NCBI GenBank assembly: GCA_002317155.1
Contig: DCIR01000092.1
Location: 8,555-38,215, forward strand
From: Lachnospiraceae bacterium UBA1721
Lineage (GTDB): Bacteria; Bacillota; Clostridia; Lachnospirales; Lachnospiraceae
Length of the DNA stretch: 29,661 bases
Reading direction: 5' to 3'
The position numbers and the translations under genes were made by a program. The notes beneath the pieces are model-generated. The model saw nothing but the letters and a program-made list of their open reading frames with translations. It did not search any database and was not told the DNA's origin. Positions 14,161-21,952 of the stretch are shown here, piece by piece (position 1 is the first letter of the stretch; each line of letters starts with the position of its first letter).

Positions 14161-16263
14161 TTAATTCAATTCAAATTTAAGTATTGTAGCACTGGTCTTG
14201 GGCAATGTGATATGCAACACACCGGTTCTTAAAGGATACGACTCGCCTTCAAGACTGTATCCGTTCTCGGTAGACTGGAACACCACCTTCATTGAACCGC
14301 TTCTGTGCGTACCGATTTCCCACGCATTAACCTCACGCTCGATGTCTGAATTGTTATTGTTTATCAAAACAAGACACTGCTCATCTCTGGTGAAACGTCC
14401 GTATGCCAGGAAATTGTAGTAGCTGTCCAGCTTCTTAATTGATCCGTTTCTAAGCTCCGGATACTTATTTCTCAGTGCAATTATATCTCTGTGGAACTGG
14501 ATCATCTGCTGATCTTCATGTCCCCAAGGATAAGTACGTCTGTTGTCAGGATCTGTAAATCCGCATACACCGGCTTCGTCTCCATAATAGATTGTAGGAG
14601 CACCGATCCAGGTCATCTGCATGACAACCGCCTCGCGGAATACTGCCTTATTGATACCCTCCTCAGCCGCTTTCGGTCCGAGTGTATGAGTACGTCCTAC
14701 TCTGTGATTGGTCCTGGTAAGGAATCTTGAATGATCGTGATTTGACAGCTCATTCATAGCTACCTGCCAGCTGGGCATTGTAAAGCTTGATGAGTGATGC
14801 ATCATTGCTCCCCAGAAGCTTTCTGAGTTACCAAGCAAATCCTCTCTGAAATCATCACTGTGCTTTTCCATACCGGTTAAGAACCAGGTGATAGGCTCCA
14901 TGAACGCATCATAGTTCATTACAGTATCCCATTCATTACCCTGTAACCAGTCTCTGGTATTGCCGTAATGCTCTGCAAGAATAAGTGCATTCGGATTAGC
15001 TGATTTAACAGCAGCTCTGAAATCCTGCCAAAACTTGTGGTTAGCCTCCGGTGAATGTCCAAGGTCAGCTGCCACATCAAGTCTCCATCCGTCTACATTA
15101 AACGGAGCAGATACCCACTTTTTGCCTATGTTCAGCACATAATCATAAAGCTGTCTTGAGCCTTCGTAATTAAGCTTAGGCAATGTATCATGTCCCCACC
15201 ATCCGTCATATGTCGGATTGTAAGGCCATTTGAAATCATCATGAAAACTGAAATAATGTCTGTAAGGGCTGTCTGCGCTAACAAATGCGCCCTTATCATA
15301 TCCTTCTACGTTCTCGTATATTCTCTCGCGGTCCATCCACTTATTAAACGATCCGCAGTGGTTAAACACACCATCGAGAATGACTTTCATTCCACGCTTA
15401 TGCGCTTCTTCTACAACCTTGATGAAAAGCTCGTCACTGGCAGTCAAATTATTAAATCCTGTGACACGCTTAATATATCTTGTGGAGAATCTGTTCTCTC
15501 TGCATCCATCAGGAAGAAGATCTCCGGAATCATCAACGATCTTACCAAAGTGAGGATCGATGTGATCGTAATCCTGAATATCATACTTATGATTTGATGG
15601 TGATACGAAAAGCGGATTGAAGTAGATAACCTCTACACCGAGTCCCTGAATGTAATCCATCTTATCGAGCACACCCTGGAGGTCGCCGCCGTAAAAGCTA
15701 CGTACATCCATAGATGCGGGGTACTGCTCCCAATCCTCTACTCTGATTACCGGCTCACCTATGTAACAGTACTCGTTACTAAGAACATCGTTGGATTTGT
15801 CACCATTGCAAAAACGGTCAACATATATCTGATACATAACAGCGCCCTTGGCCCACTTGGGAGTCGAGAAGCCCGGAATGATAACCATCGAATAATATTC
15901 GTTAATATCTCTGACCGCTCCGCGAGTATCATAGTAACAGGTCAGATTACCTGATTGAATCTCGAAGTAATAAGTAAACTTCTCATCCTGAAGCATAACC
16001 TCTACTTCGTAGTAATCAAAATGCACCGCAGTATCAACCTTGGTCATGTAATATTTTTTGCCCTTCCAAACCAGAAGAACATTATCTACATTGTTCTTAG
16101 CGGTACGAAAACGAATTTTAATATTAGAAAATGCGTCCGGCTCCTCGGGAGATACATATTCTGACGTAGTATCAGAATACAGAGCTCTCGTGTTAAACAC
16201 CGGGCGCATTGTATTGATATATTGTTGGTAATATTGTATGCGACGACGCTTTTCCAAATCCAT
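14161..16263 (-). CDS. Cytoplasmic GH13 alpha-glucan hydrolase (neopullulanase/cyclomaltodextrinase-like)
   Basis: A 700-residue alpha-amylase-family enzyme. An N-terminal beta-domain (about 20-130), typical of maltogenic amylase/neopullulanase enzymes, precedes the catalytic barrel: MYQIYVDRFCNGD, DGVFNHCG, the nucleophile in DGWRLDVA (Asp396), acid/base in ILAEHYG (Glu431) and NHDHSR (Asp510). A C-terminal beta-sandwich closes the protein. No signal peptide is present, so it acts inside the cell, probably on imported maltodextrins, cyclodextrins or glycogen. The exact bond specificity cannot be read. The start has AAGGAG 9 bases upstream. It is the first gene after the promoter at 16303-16331 and is followed 46 bp later by a Ser/Thr kinase gene, so the signalling genes are probably co-transcribed with it. 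Confidence 0.92.
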   Translation of the reverse strand: MDLEKRRRIQYYQQYINTMRPVFNTRALYSDTTSEYVSPEEPDAFSNIKIRFRTAKNNVDNVLLVWKGKKYYMTKVDTAVHFDYYEVEVMLQDEKFTYYFEIQSGNLTCYYDTRGAVRDINEYYSMVIIPGFSTPKWAKGAVMYQIYVDRFCNGDKSNDVLSNEYCYIGEPVIRVEDWEQYPASMDVRSFYGGDLQGVLDKMDYIQGLGVEVIYFNPLFVSPSNHKYDIQDYDHIDPHFGKIVDDSGDLLPDGCRENRFSTRYIKRVTGFNNLTASDELFIKVVEEAHKRGMKVILDGVFNHCGSFNKWMDRERIYENVEGYDKGAFVSADSPYRHYFSFHDDFKWPYNPTYDGWWGHDTLPKLNYEGSRQLYDYVLNIGKKWVSAPFNVDGWRLDVAADLGHSPEANHKFWQDFRAAVKSANPNALILAEHYGNTRDWLQGNEWDTVMNYDAFMEPITWFLTGMEKHSDDFREDLLGNSESFWGAMMHHSSSFTMPSWQVAMNELSNHDHSRFLTRTNHRVGRTHTLGPKAAEEGINKAVFREAVVMQMTWIGAPTIYYGDEAGVCGFTDPDNRRTYPWGHEDQQMIQFHRDIIALRNKYPELRNGSIKKLDSYYNFLAYGRFTRDEQCLVLINNNNSDIEREVNAWEIGTHRSGSMKVVFQSTENGYSLEGESYPLRTGVLHITLPKTSATILKFELN

Positions 16264-16302
16264 CTGAATAATCTCCTTGCCATCATAAAGATAGCCTTTT
16301 TA

Positions 16303-16331
16303 ATTTTACTAAAAAACTAGGGTTTTAGCAA
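16303..16331 (-). promoter_or_regulatory. Promoter of the GH13-kinase-phosphatase cluster
   Basis: On the minus strand, TTGCTA (16326-16331), a 17-bp spacer, then TAAAAT (16303-16308). It predicts a leader of about 33 bases before the GH13 start codon at 16263. No other promoter of similar quality was seen in the short gaps downstream. Confidence 0.65.
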
Positions 16332-16416
16332 GAAAATCAGCGAAAATAGTAGGGTTAGAGCTATACACATATTCAACGATTAAAGGCATATGCATTCTCA
16401 CCGGATACATACCCAT

Positions 16417-16449
16417 AAAAAGCGAAAAGGACAGCCGGGGAAGCTGTCC
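16417..16449 (-). terminator. Rho-independent terminator after ftsH
   Basis: On the minus strand GGACAGC pairs with GCTGTCC around a TTCCCCG loop, followed by TTTTCGCTTTTT. There is no T-run in the plus direction. It ends the rqcP-divIC-tilS-hpt-ftsH unit about 155 bp past the ftsH stop codon. Confidence 0.85.
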
Positions 16450-16497
16450 ATTTCATAGAGAAGGTATTTCTTGGGGGTATAGCAAAAACTAAATGTA

Positions 16498-16533
16498 TTG
16501 GGGTACGGTCATTATATTACCACCGTACCCCAA
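16498..16533. other. Perfect 12-bp inverted repeat downstream of ftsH
   Basis: TTGGGGTACGGT (16498-16509) and ACCGTACCCCAA (16522-16533) are perfectly complementary around a 12-base AT-rich spacer. No T-run follows on either strand, so it is not a standard terminator. It lies between the ftsH stop codon and the terminator at 16417-16449, so it would be a stable hairpin in the ftsH 3' UTR; it could instead be a protein-binding palindrome. The rest of the 341-bp gap (16264-16604) holds that terminator, the cluster promoter and nothing else I can identify. Confidence 0.6.
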
Positions 16534-16604
16534 CATTAGATAGTCTTATGATTCACAAATTTGACAACTAGTGAATATATTTTTTGTGCATATTAACGAA
16601 CAAT

Positions 16605-18488
16605 CTAGTCTATATCCGTAATCTCGTCACTTTCAACCTTCTTCAGACTGATAGAGCCTTCTTCTGCAACAGGTGCAAAAAGGGCCTCAAACTCATCTCT
16701 TGAAATCTTCTCCTTCTCAAGAAGAAGCTTGGTTCCTGCGTGAAGAATAGCAGAATGCTCAAGAATAATATCCTTAGCCTTCTTGTAGCAATCATCAACA
16801 ATTGCCTTAACCTCGCGGTCAATCTCACTTGATACTGCCTCACTGTGACCCTTGGCATGCGCAAGATCACGTCCGATGAACACTTCATCATCGTCATCTT
16901 CATAGCAGATCACACCGAGATTTTCACTCATACCAAAACGTGTAACCATCATTCTGGCTTCCTTGGTAGCTTTCTTGATATCGCTTGAAGCACCTGTGGT
17001 AATCTCGCCAAAAATAATCTCCTCGGCAATTCTTCCTCCGAGTGAAACCATGATATCCTGAAGCATCTTGCTCTTTGTAAGGAACATCTCATCCTTTTCG
17101 GGAAGAGGCATTGTATAACCTGCCGCACCGGCACCGGTAGGAATAATAGATACGGTGTATACAGGTCCTACATCAGGAAGAACATGGAACAAAATAGCAT
17201 GTCCCATCTCGTGATATGCAGTAATATTCTTCTCTTTATCAGAAATAATACGACTCTTTTTCTCGGTACCAATACCAACCTTAACGAATGACTTCTTAAT
17301 ATCAGCCATTGTGATGTAAGGAACATCCTTCCTTGCCGCACCAATTGCAGCCTCGTTAAGGAGATTTTCAAGATCCGCACCGGTAAATCCGGCTGTGGTC
17401 TGTGCAATTTCCTTGAGATTAACATCCTCTGCGAGAGGCTTGTTTTTAGCATGAACCTTAAGGATTTCCTCACGTCCCTTAACATCAGGGCGGCCTACGG
17501 TTACCTTACGATCGAAGCGTCCTGGTCTGAGTATTGCGGGGTCAAGAATATCAACACGGTTGGTAGCAGCCATTACGATGATGCCTTCGTTTACTCCAAA
17601 TCCATCCATCTCTACAAGGAGCTGGTTCAGAGTCTGCTCTCTCTCGTCGTGTCCACCGCCCATACCGGTTCCACGTCTTCTGGCTACTGCATCGATTTCA
17701 TCAATGAATACGATACAGGGAGCTTCCTTTTTAGCAGTTTCAAAAAGGTCTCTTACACGCGATGCACCTACGCCGACAAACATTTCTACGAAATCAGAAC
17801 CTGAAATGCTGAAAAACGGAACTCTCGCCTCACCTGCTACTGCCTTTGCAAGCAGAGTTTTACCTGTACCGGGAGTACCTTCAAGAAGCACACCCTTAGG
17901 AATACGTGCTCCGAGTCTGGTATATTTTCCGGGGTTCTTGAGGAAATCAACGATTTCCTGGAGTTCTTCCTTCTCCTCCTCAAGTCCGGCTACATTGCCG
18001 AAATTGATTTTGCCGCCCTTGGTCATCTCGGCATTACTCTTACCAAAATTCATCATCTTGGAATTAGAGCCGCCTCCGCCGCCAAGACTTCCGGCAAAGA
18101 GAAGCATTACCATGAAAACAAGTGCCACAACTATAAGTGCAACCGGAAGCAATGTCTTGAGTAACCATCTTGTCCAGAATCCGTTATTTACAACAGGATC
18201 CATGTGATAGGTATCTCTGAGCATAATCTCAGCATCAGCAACCGATGTAACATATACCTTTTTAGAGCTTCCGCTCTTAAGTAATACATTAACGTAACCA
18301 GAAGGAGCTTCCTCATCAGGAGTAATTGAAACCTCGCTGATTTTCTGATTCTCCAAATCATTTATCAAATTGTTGTAGGTATATTCACCACCGACATTTT
18401 TGATAACATTTAGTACGATTACTACCGTGAGCAATAAGAACAAAAATACAAAATACCCACGGAAGCCTCTTCTTCTTTCTTTCTCCAA
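16605..18488 (-). CDS. ftsH: ATP-dependent zinc metalloprotease FtsH
   Basis: A 627-residue membrane AAA+ protease that degrades damaged or short-lived membrane and cytosolic proteins. Two N-terminal membrane helices (about 11-30 and 111-132) flank a small outside domain (FtsH_ext). The AAA module has Walker A GTPGTGKT (204-211), the pore motif FVGVG (237-241), Walker B IVFIDEID (259-266) and an Arg-rich second region of homology (LRPGRFDRK). The zinc site is HEMGH (426-430) in the M41 peptidase domain. The start is a TTG at 18488 with GAGGG 7 bases upstream; no in-frame ATG is as well placed. It is the last gene of the rqcP-divIC-tilS-hpt-ftsH cluster, a conserved Firmicutes order. Confidence 0.97.
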   Translation of the reverse strand: MEKERRRGFRGYFVFLFLLLTVVIVLNVIKNVGGEYTYNNLINDLENQKISEVSITPDEEAPSGYVNVLLKSGSSKKVYVTSVADAEIMLRDTYHMDPVVNNGFWTRWLLKTLLPVALIVVALVFMVMLLFAGSLGGGGGSNSKMMNFGKSNAEMTKGGKINFGNVAGLEEEKEELQEIVDFLKNPGKYTRLGARIPKGVLLEGTPGTGKTLLAKAVAGEARVPFFSISGSDFVEMFVGVGASRVRDLFETAKKEAPCIVFIDEIDAVARRRGTGMGGGHDEREQTLNQLLVEMDGFGVNEGIIVMAATNRVDILDPAILRPGRFDRKVTVGRPDVKGREEILKVHAKNKPLAEDVNLKEIAQTTAGFTGADLENLLNEAAIGAARKDVPYITMADIKKSFVKVGIGTEKKSRIISDKEKNITAYHEMGHAILFHVLPDVGPVYTVSIIPTGAGAAGYTMPLPEKDEMFLTKSKMLQDIMVSLGGRIAEEIIFGEITTGASSDIKKATKEARMMVTRFGMSENLGVICYEDDDDEVFIGRDLAHAKGHSEAVSSEIDREVKAIVDDCYKKAKDIILEHSAILHAGTKLLLEKEKISRDEFEALFAPVAEEGSISLKKVESDEITDID

Positions 18489-18507
18489 ACCTTAACCCTC
18501 AACTTCA

Positions 18508-19032
18508 TTAATCAAATTTTACGACACCGATATACGGAAGATTTCTGTATAACTGATCGTAATCAAGGCCATAGCCTACTACAAATTCATCCGGAACCTG
18601 GAATCCGGTATAATCAACCTTAACATCTACAACTCTGCGCTCAGGCTTATCAAGCAGTGTGCAAAGTCTGAGTGATGCGGGCTCGCGGTCCTTAAGTAGC
18701 TCCATCAGGTAGCTGAGAGTACGTCCGCTGTCCACAATATCCTCGATTACAAGTACATTCTTGCCCTTGATAGACTCATCAAGATCCTTCACAATCTTAA
18801 CTACTCCGCTTGACTTGGTATCCTTGCCATAGCTTGAAACCGACATGAAATCAAGCGATACAGGTACGTCAATTCTCTTGGCAAGCTCACAGAGGAAAAA
18901 GCTTCCTCCCTTAAGTACACAGATAAGATGAACCTCTTTTCCTGCATAATCCTTGCTTATCTGCTTACCAATCTCATTTATTCTGCGATCTACTTCCTCT
19001 TCTGACAGTAATACTTCAACATGATGATTCAT
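18508..19032 (-). CDS. hpt: Hypoxanthine phosphoribosyltransferase
   Basis: A 174-residue purine-salvage enzyme that joins hypoxanthine or guanine to PRPP, giving IMP or GMP. The signature PRPP-binding loop VLVIEDIVDSGRTLSYL is intact, as are LICVLKGGSFFLCELAKRI near the N-terminus and the C-terminal VVGYGLDYDQLYRNLPYIGV segment, all typical of bacterial Hpt. A longer frame begins at 19068, but GAGGAGAAGG sits just before the ATG at 19032, so that start is used. It lies between tilS and ftsH, the same order as in Bacillus subtilis, where TilS and HprT also interact to control ftsH (established for that species; not shown here). Confidence 0.96.
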   Translation of the reverse strand: MNHHVEVLLSEEEVDRRINEIGKQISKDYAGKEVHLICVLKGGSFFLCELAKRIDVPVSLDFMSVSSYGKDTKSSGVVKIVKDLDESIKGKNVLVIEDIVDSGRTLSYLMELLKDREPASLRLCTLLDKPERRVVDVKVDYTGFQVPDEFVVGYGLDYDQLYRNLPYIGVVKFD

Positions 19033-19115
19033 AACCTTCTCCTCTGTATTGAAAATTTTCACGAACAATTGTCTCAGTAAAACAACACTATAATAAAATC
19101 TATATAATCACGCTT

Positions 19116-20606
19116 CTATTTGCAGCTTAGTCTAACAAGTTTCGTTGTCTGCGGCGTAATTTTGCATGAATCACTGATTCTGTACCCCACCAGCCATACA
19201 CAATGATTACCACAAGCAACTACAGGAATACTGTCGCGCTCAGCGGCAGGTATTTTTACATCTATCATGTAATCCTTAAGGCTTTTGCGAACATACTCTC
19301 CGAAAGCATTCTGAATCAGTAAATAATCCCCTGTTTTTCGGCTTCTCACCTCAAGCTGCCCGTCTATTCTATCATAATCAAGCCATTTAGTATACTTATT
19401 TAGCGCATCGGTATCAGTCACTTTTTCCATTAAAGAATCGATATCCATGCCGCATTCTTCAACGGTCATGTACTCTATATTTACACCGGCCTCAATTCCG
19501 CCTTCAGCCTCGGCTGATATGTTATCGTCGGTTGCGGTCGGAAACATGACAATCGTGTCATAACTTCTCTTTGCACTGATTCCACGAGCCAGATTAATGC
19601 TTCGATTACCCACTCTGTCGATCAGTTCAAGCACCTGCTCAACCTGAAGTGCTCCGATATCCTTGCCACCGCTGCTTATATCCTTAAGACATCTTAAAAT
19701 AACTCTTTTCTTAATTACAGTATGATAGTTCGCAAGTTTTACAGCGTTTAGCACTATTTTGTGTGCCGCATCCCTGCATGGACCATCCTCGCCCGCCGCA
19801 TTGACCTCACCCGAAGCCATACTTACTGCCTCGCCCACATCTTCATTCTCCGCATGTCTGCAGTCTGCCATGCAAACCGCTTCAAGCTCTTCCAGCAACT
19901 TTTCAGTCTCAGCCAGCTGCCCTGCAGCCTCACATATATGCTTCACTGCGCCCGAGGCGATTTCCTCAGCTTCTGGTAAAATATTATGTCTTATACGATT
20001 TCTCGCATACACATCTTCCAGATTTGTTTTGTCTGTCACCCAACCGATTCCGTTATCATTCAGTACTTCCTCGATCTCGGTTCGGTTCAGACACAAAATA
20101 GGACGAATAATCAACACATCTCCGTGCTGTCTTACAGCCGGTATTCCGGTCAGACCATGCAGTCCACTTCCTCTGAACATATGAAACAGAACTGTCTCAG
20201 CCTCGTCATTCATATTATGGGCAACAGCTATCTTACTGCATCCATATTTACGCGCGGCTTCAGAAAAAGCATCGTAACGAACCTTTCGTCCGGCCTCCTC
20301 CTCAGACATTTTCCATTCCTTGGCACGTGCGGGAACATCCTCCTCAATCACATCGCAGGTAATTCCCCACTTTCTGCATATATCTTCCACAAAAGCCGCA
20401 TCTTCGCCGGCTTCTTCTCTGATTCCATGATTAATATGAACCGCATGCAGGCTGAGCGAATATTTTTCCTTTAATCCGCACAACAAAAATAAGAGGCAAA
20501 CTGAGTCTGCCCCTCCGGATACACCGACAACGATTTTGTCACCATCGGTCACCATATTATTAGCCTCAACATAAGAGGCTGCCTTATCAATTATTTTACG
20601 GTTCAT
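19116..20606 (-). CDS. tilS: tRNA(Ile)-lysidine synthetase
   Basis: A 496-residue enzyme that attaches lysine to C34 of the CAU-anticodon isoleucine tRNA so that it reads AUA. The PP-loop ATP pyrophosphatase motif VGVSGGADS (27-35) and the following HINHGIREEA, VAHNMNDEAETVLFHMFRGSG and RPILCLNR motifs are all typical. The C-terminal substrate-binding domain ends in KIPAAERDSIPVVA and a tail with WLVGYRISD. Residues about 245-285 form an acidic Ala/Glu/Gly-rich insertion not usual in the family. It starts 8 bp after the divIC stop codon (20615) and shares its transcript. Confidence 0.96.
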   Translation of the reverse strand: MNRKIIDKAASYVEANNMVTDGDKIVVGVSGGADSVCLLFLLCGLKEKYSLSLHAVHINHGIREEAGEDAAFVEDICRKWGITCDVIEEDVPARAKEWKMSEEEAGRKVRYDAFSEAARKYGCSKIAVAHNMNDEAETVLFHMFRGSGLHGLTGIPAVRQHGDVLIIRPILCLNRTEIEEVLNDNGIGWVTDKTNLEDVYARNRIRHNILPEAEEIASGAVKHICEAAGQLAETEKLLEELEAVCMADCRHAENEDVGEAVSMASGEVNAAGEDGPCRDAAHKIVLNAVKLANYHTVIKKRVILRCLKDISSGGKDIGALQVEQVLELIDRVGNRSINLARGISAKRSYDTIVMFPTATDDNISAEAEGGIEAGVNIEYMTVEECGMDIDSLMEKVTDTDALNKYTKWLDYDRIDGQLEVRSRKTGDYLLIQNAFGEYVRKSLKDYMIDVKIPAAERDSIPVVACGNHCVWLVGYRISDSCKITPQTTKLVRLSCK

Positions 20607-20614
20607 GTAATAAC

Positions 20615-20920
20615 TTATTCTGCAACAAACATTATCTGATTTTCTTTCAGCAGCTTAAGCTTCTCCTGTGCCTGCTCCTCTGCATAGGCATCAGTCTGAA
20701 CTTCCTTCTCAAAAAGCTGAAGCTGTTCGGTACGTGCATACTCAACCTGCATCTGGTCGTCAAGCGCCTGCTCCTGTGCCTTCGCATTGTCAAGCTTCCT
20801 TTGAGGATCACGAGTCTGAATCATCACAAGAACTCCGATAAGAGTAACCACCATAGCCAATGATGCATACGCTATTAAATTAGAGCGCTTCTTGCGCCTT
20901 GACATTGCTGTTCTTGTCAT
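20615..20920 (-). CDS. divIC: DivIC/FtsL-type septum formation initiator protein
   Basis: A 101-residue bitopic protein with a very basic start (SRRKKRS), one membrane helix (about 14-35) and a C-terminal coiled coil of about 60 residues rich in Gln/Glu/Lys/Leu. That is the layout of DivIC/FtsL/FtsB division proteins, which link the septal cell-wall synthases to the divisome. The sequence itself is weakly conserved; the call rests on layout and on its place between rqcP and tilS, which matches Bacillus divIC. A longer frame begins at 20983, but AAAGGA lies upstream of the ATG at 20920. Confidence is moderate between DivIC and a generic septum-formation initiator family protein. Confidence 0.78.
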   Translation of the reverse strand: MTRTAMSRRKKRSNLIAYASLAMVVTLIGVLVMIQTRDPQRKLDNAKAQEQALDDQMQVEYARTEQLQLFEKEVQTDAYAEEQAQEKLKLLKENQIMFVAE

Positions 20921-21001
20921 TCTCGGATTCCTTTCCCAACAAAAGCTACTTATATGCATATAAGCATCGGCCAGCATAGCCATTATGCCATATACATCAA
21001 T

Positions 21002-21031
21002 AGAATAAACCGATTAGCTAAATTACGTCAA
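21002..21031 (-). promoter_or_regulatory. Candidate promoter of the divIC-tilS-hpt-ftsH genes
   Basis: On the minus strand, TTGACG (21026-21031), an 18-bp spacer, then TATTCT (21002-21007). It lies in the 150-bp gap between rqcP and divIC. The same gap holds a perfect 16-base palindrome, CTTATATGCATATAAG (20949-20964), just upstream of the divIC ribosome site. Confidence 0.45.
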
Positions 21032-21070
21032 CCAATTCGTTTATTTTTTCGGCGAATTTTCTCCAAAACT

Positions 21071-21310
21071 TTAGATATATTTGAAAAGTTCTTTAGCCTC
21101 GTCCTTTTTAACTGTCTCCTGAACGTCCAGGACTTCAACCTTAACCTCTTTATTACCGAAGCTGATACAAATAATATCACCTTCTTTTACATTGGTTGAT
21201 GCCTTGGCAGGCTTGTCATTAATGGTTACACGGCCGGTATCGCAGGCCTCGTTTGCTATTGTCCTGCGCTTGATAAGACGCGAAACCTTAAGGTATTTAT
21301 CCAATCTCAT
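21071..21310 (-). CDS. rqcP: S4-domain RNA-binding protein RqcP
   Basis: A 79-residue protein that is almost entirely one S4 RNA-binding domain: MRLDKYLKVSRLIKRRTIANE, then CDTGRVTINDKPAKASTNVK and a beta-strand tail with VKVEVLDV. It matches RqcP (YabO/Hsp15-like), which in Firmicutes helps RqcH add C-terminal alanine tails to nascent chains stalled on 50S subunits. Its position beside divIC and tilS is the Bacillus yabO position and supports RqcP over YlmH or YaaA-type S4 proteins. The ribosome site is AGAGGAA. A terminator (21338-21384) separates it from hup upstream, so it needs its own promoter or read-through. Confidence 0.88.
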   Translation of the reverse strand: MRLDKYLKVSRLIKRRTIANEACDTGRVTINDKPAKASTNVKEGDIICISFGNKEVKVEVLDVQETVKKDEAKELFKYI

Positions 21311-21337
21311 TATTTATTCCTCTTATATTTATCACGT

Positions 21338-21384
21338 AAAACAAAATGGTGGTACATCTGATATATACGCAGATGCACCACCAT
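21338..21384 (-). terminator. Rho-independent terminator after hup
   Basis: ATGGTGGT-A-CATCTG (21346-21360) pairs with CAGATG-C-ACCACCAT (21370-21384) with one A-C mismatch. On the minus strand it is followed by TTTTGTTTT. It lies about 130 bp past the hup stop codon, after an array of smaller hairpins. Confidence 0.85.
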
Positions 21385-21410
21385 GTATTAGGCTTTTCAA
21401 CAAGCTTAAA

Positions 21411-21509
21411 TCGAAAAACTTCGTTTTTCTCAATTGCCACACATTTTGCTTCGCAAAATGCTTTGGCGCGACACTCTGTGTCGCTTCGAAAAACTTCGTT
21501 TTTCTCAAT
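21411..21509. repeat. Array of four short triloop hairpins in the hup 3' region
   Basis: Four palindromes follow one another: GAAAAAC-TTC-GTTTTTC (21413-21429), CATTTTGC-TTC-GCAAAATG (21442-21460), GCGACAC-TCT-GTGTCGC (21468-21484) and GAAAAAC-TTC-GTTTTTC (21488-21504). The first and last belong to an exact 24-base direct repeat (21411-21434 and 21486-21509). Every stem is 7-8 bp and perfect, with a three-base loop. The array starts two bases past the hup stop codon. Confidence 0.85.
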
Positions 21510-21511
21510 AA

Positions 21512-21784
21512 TTAGTTGATAGCGTCCTTAAGAGCCTTACCAGCCTTGAACTTAGGAGCCTTAGAAGCCTTGATCTCCATAGTAGCGCCGCTCTGAGGAT
21601 TTCTACCGGTTCTTGCTGCTCTCTCAGATACTTCGAAAGTACCAAATCCAACAAGCTGAACCTTCTCACCCTTCTTAAGCTCTGCCTTTACAACCTCAGC
21701 GTATGCGTTAACTGCCTTCTCAGCATCCTTCTTAGAAATTCCAGCGTTCTCAGCGATAGCTGCGATAAATTCTGTCTTATTCAT
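21512..21784 (-). CDS. hup: HU-family DNA-binding protein
   Basis: A 90-residue nucleoid protein that bends and compacts DNA as a dimer. It has the standard HU layout: MNKTEFIAAIAENAGISKKD helical half, then VQLVGFGTFEVSERAARTGRNPQSG with the DNA-binding arm and the GRNPQ motif that carries the intercalating Pro. The length is normal and no residues are missing. It has a consensus promoter (21846-21874), a strong ribosome site (AGGAGGAG) and its own terminator, so it is an independent, highly expressed gene. It sits directly upstream of rqcP as in many Clostridia. Confidence 0.98.
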   Translation of the reverse strand: MNKTEFIAAIAENAGISKKDAEKAVNAYAEVVKAELKKGEKVQLVGFGTFEVSERAARTGRNPQSGATMEIKASKAPKFKAGKALKDAIN

Positions 21785-21845
21785 TTTGTATTCTCCTCCT
21801 AAAAAATGAGATTAATTATAGCTACTAGTTTGAAGCCACCATTTA

Positions 21846-21874
21846 TATATATAGATTTTTACTGCTTTTGTCAA
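21846..21874 (-). promoter_or_regulatory. Strong sigma-A promoter of hup
   Basis: On the minus strand, perfect TTGACA (21869-21874), a 17-bp spacer and TATATA (21846-21851), about 60 bp before the start codon. It is the best match to the consensus in the window. Confidence 0.85.
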
Positions 21875-21892
21875 GCAAATCGGGGCAGAAAA

Positions 21893-21920
21893 CCCACAAA
21901 ATAGCGCATTTTCGGCTATT
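21893..21920 (-). terminator. Weak terminator candidate after the PEGA lipoprotein gene
   Basis: On the minus strand AATAGC pairs with GCTATT around a 9-base loop, followed by TTGTGGGTTTT. The stem is short and the T-run interrupted, so it is only a candidate. It lies about 32 bp past the stop codon at 21953. Confidence 0.3.
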
Positions 21921-21952
21921 CCGACCACAAATTCTATGATTTTTTCATAATG

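Noticed and set aside
14161..16263. GH13 enzyme as a secreted starch-degrading amylase
   Set aside because: The N-terminus (MDLEKRRRIQYYQQY) is charged and has no signal peptide or lipobox, so an intracellular role is more likely.
4318..16331. Type VII secretion or PASTA-kinase cell-wall cluster
   Set aside because: No WXG100 proteins, EssC-type ATPase, PASTA domains, FtsW or penicillin-binding proteins are present next to the kinases.
17560..18207. 215-codon open frame on the plus strand
   Set aside because: It lies wholly antisense to ftsH, whose AAA and membrane motifs are intact; Ser/Pro-rich composition is a shadow.
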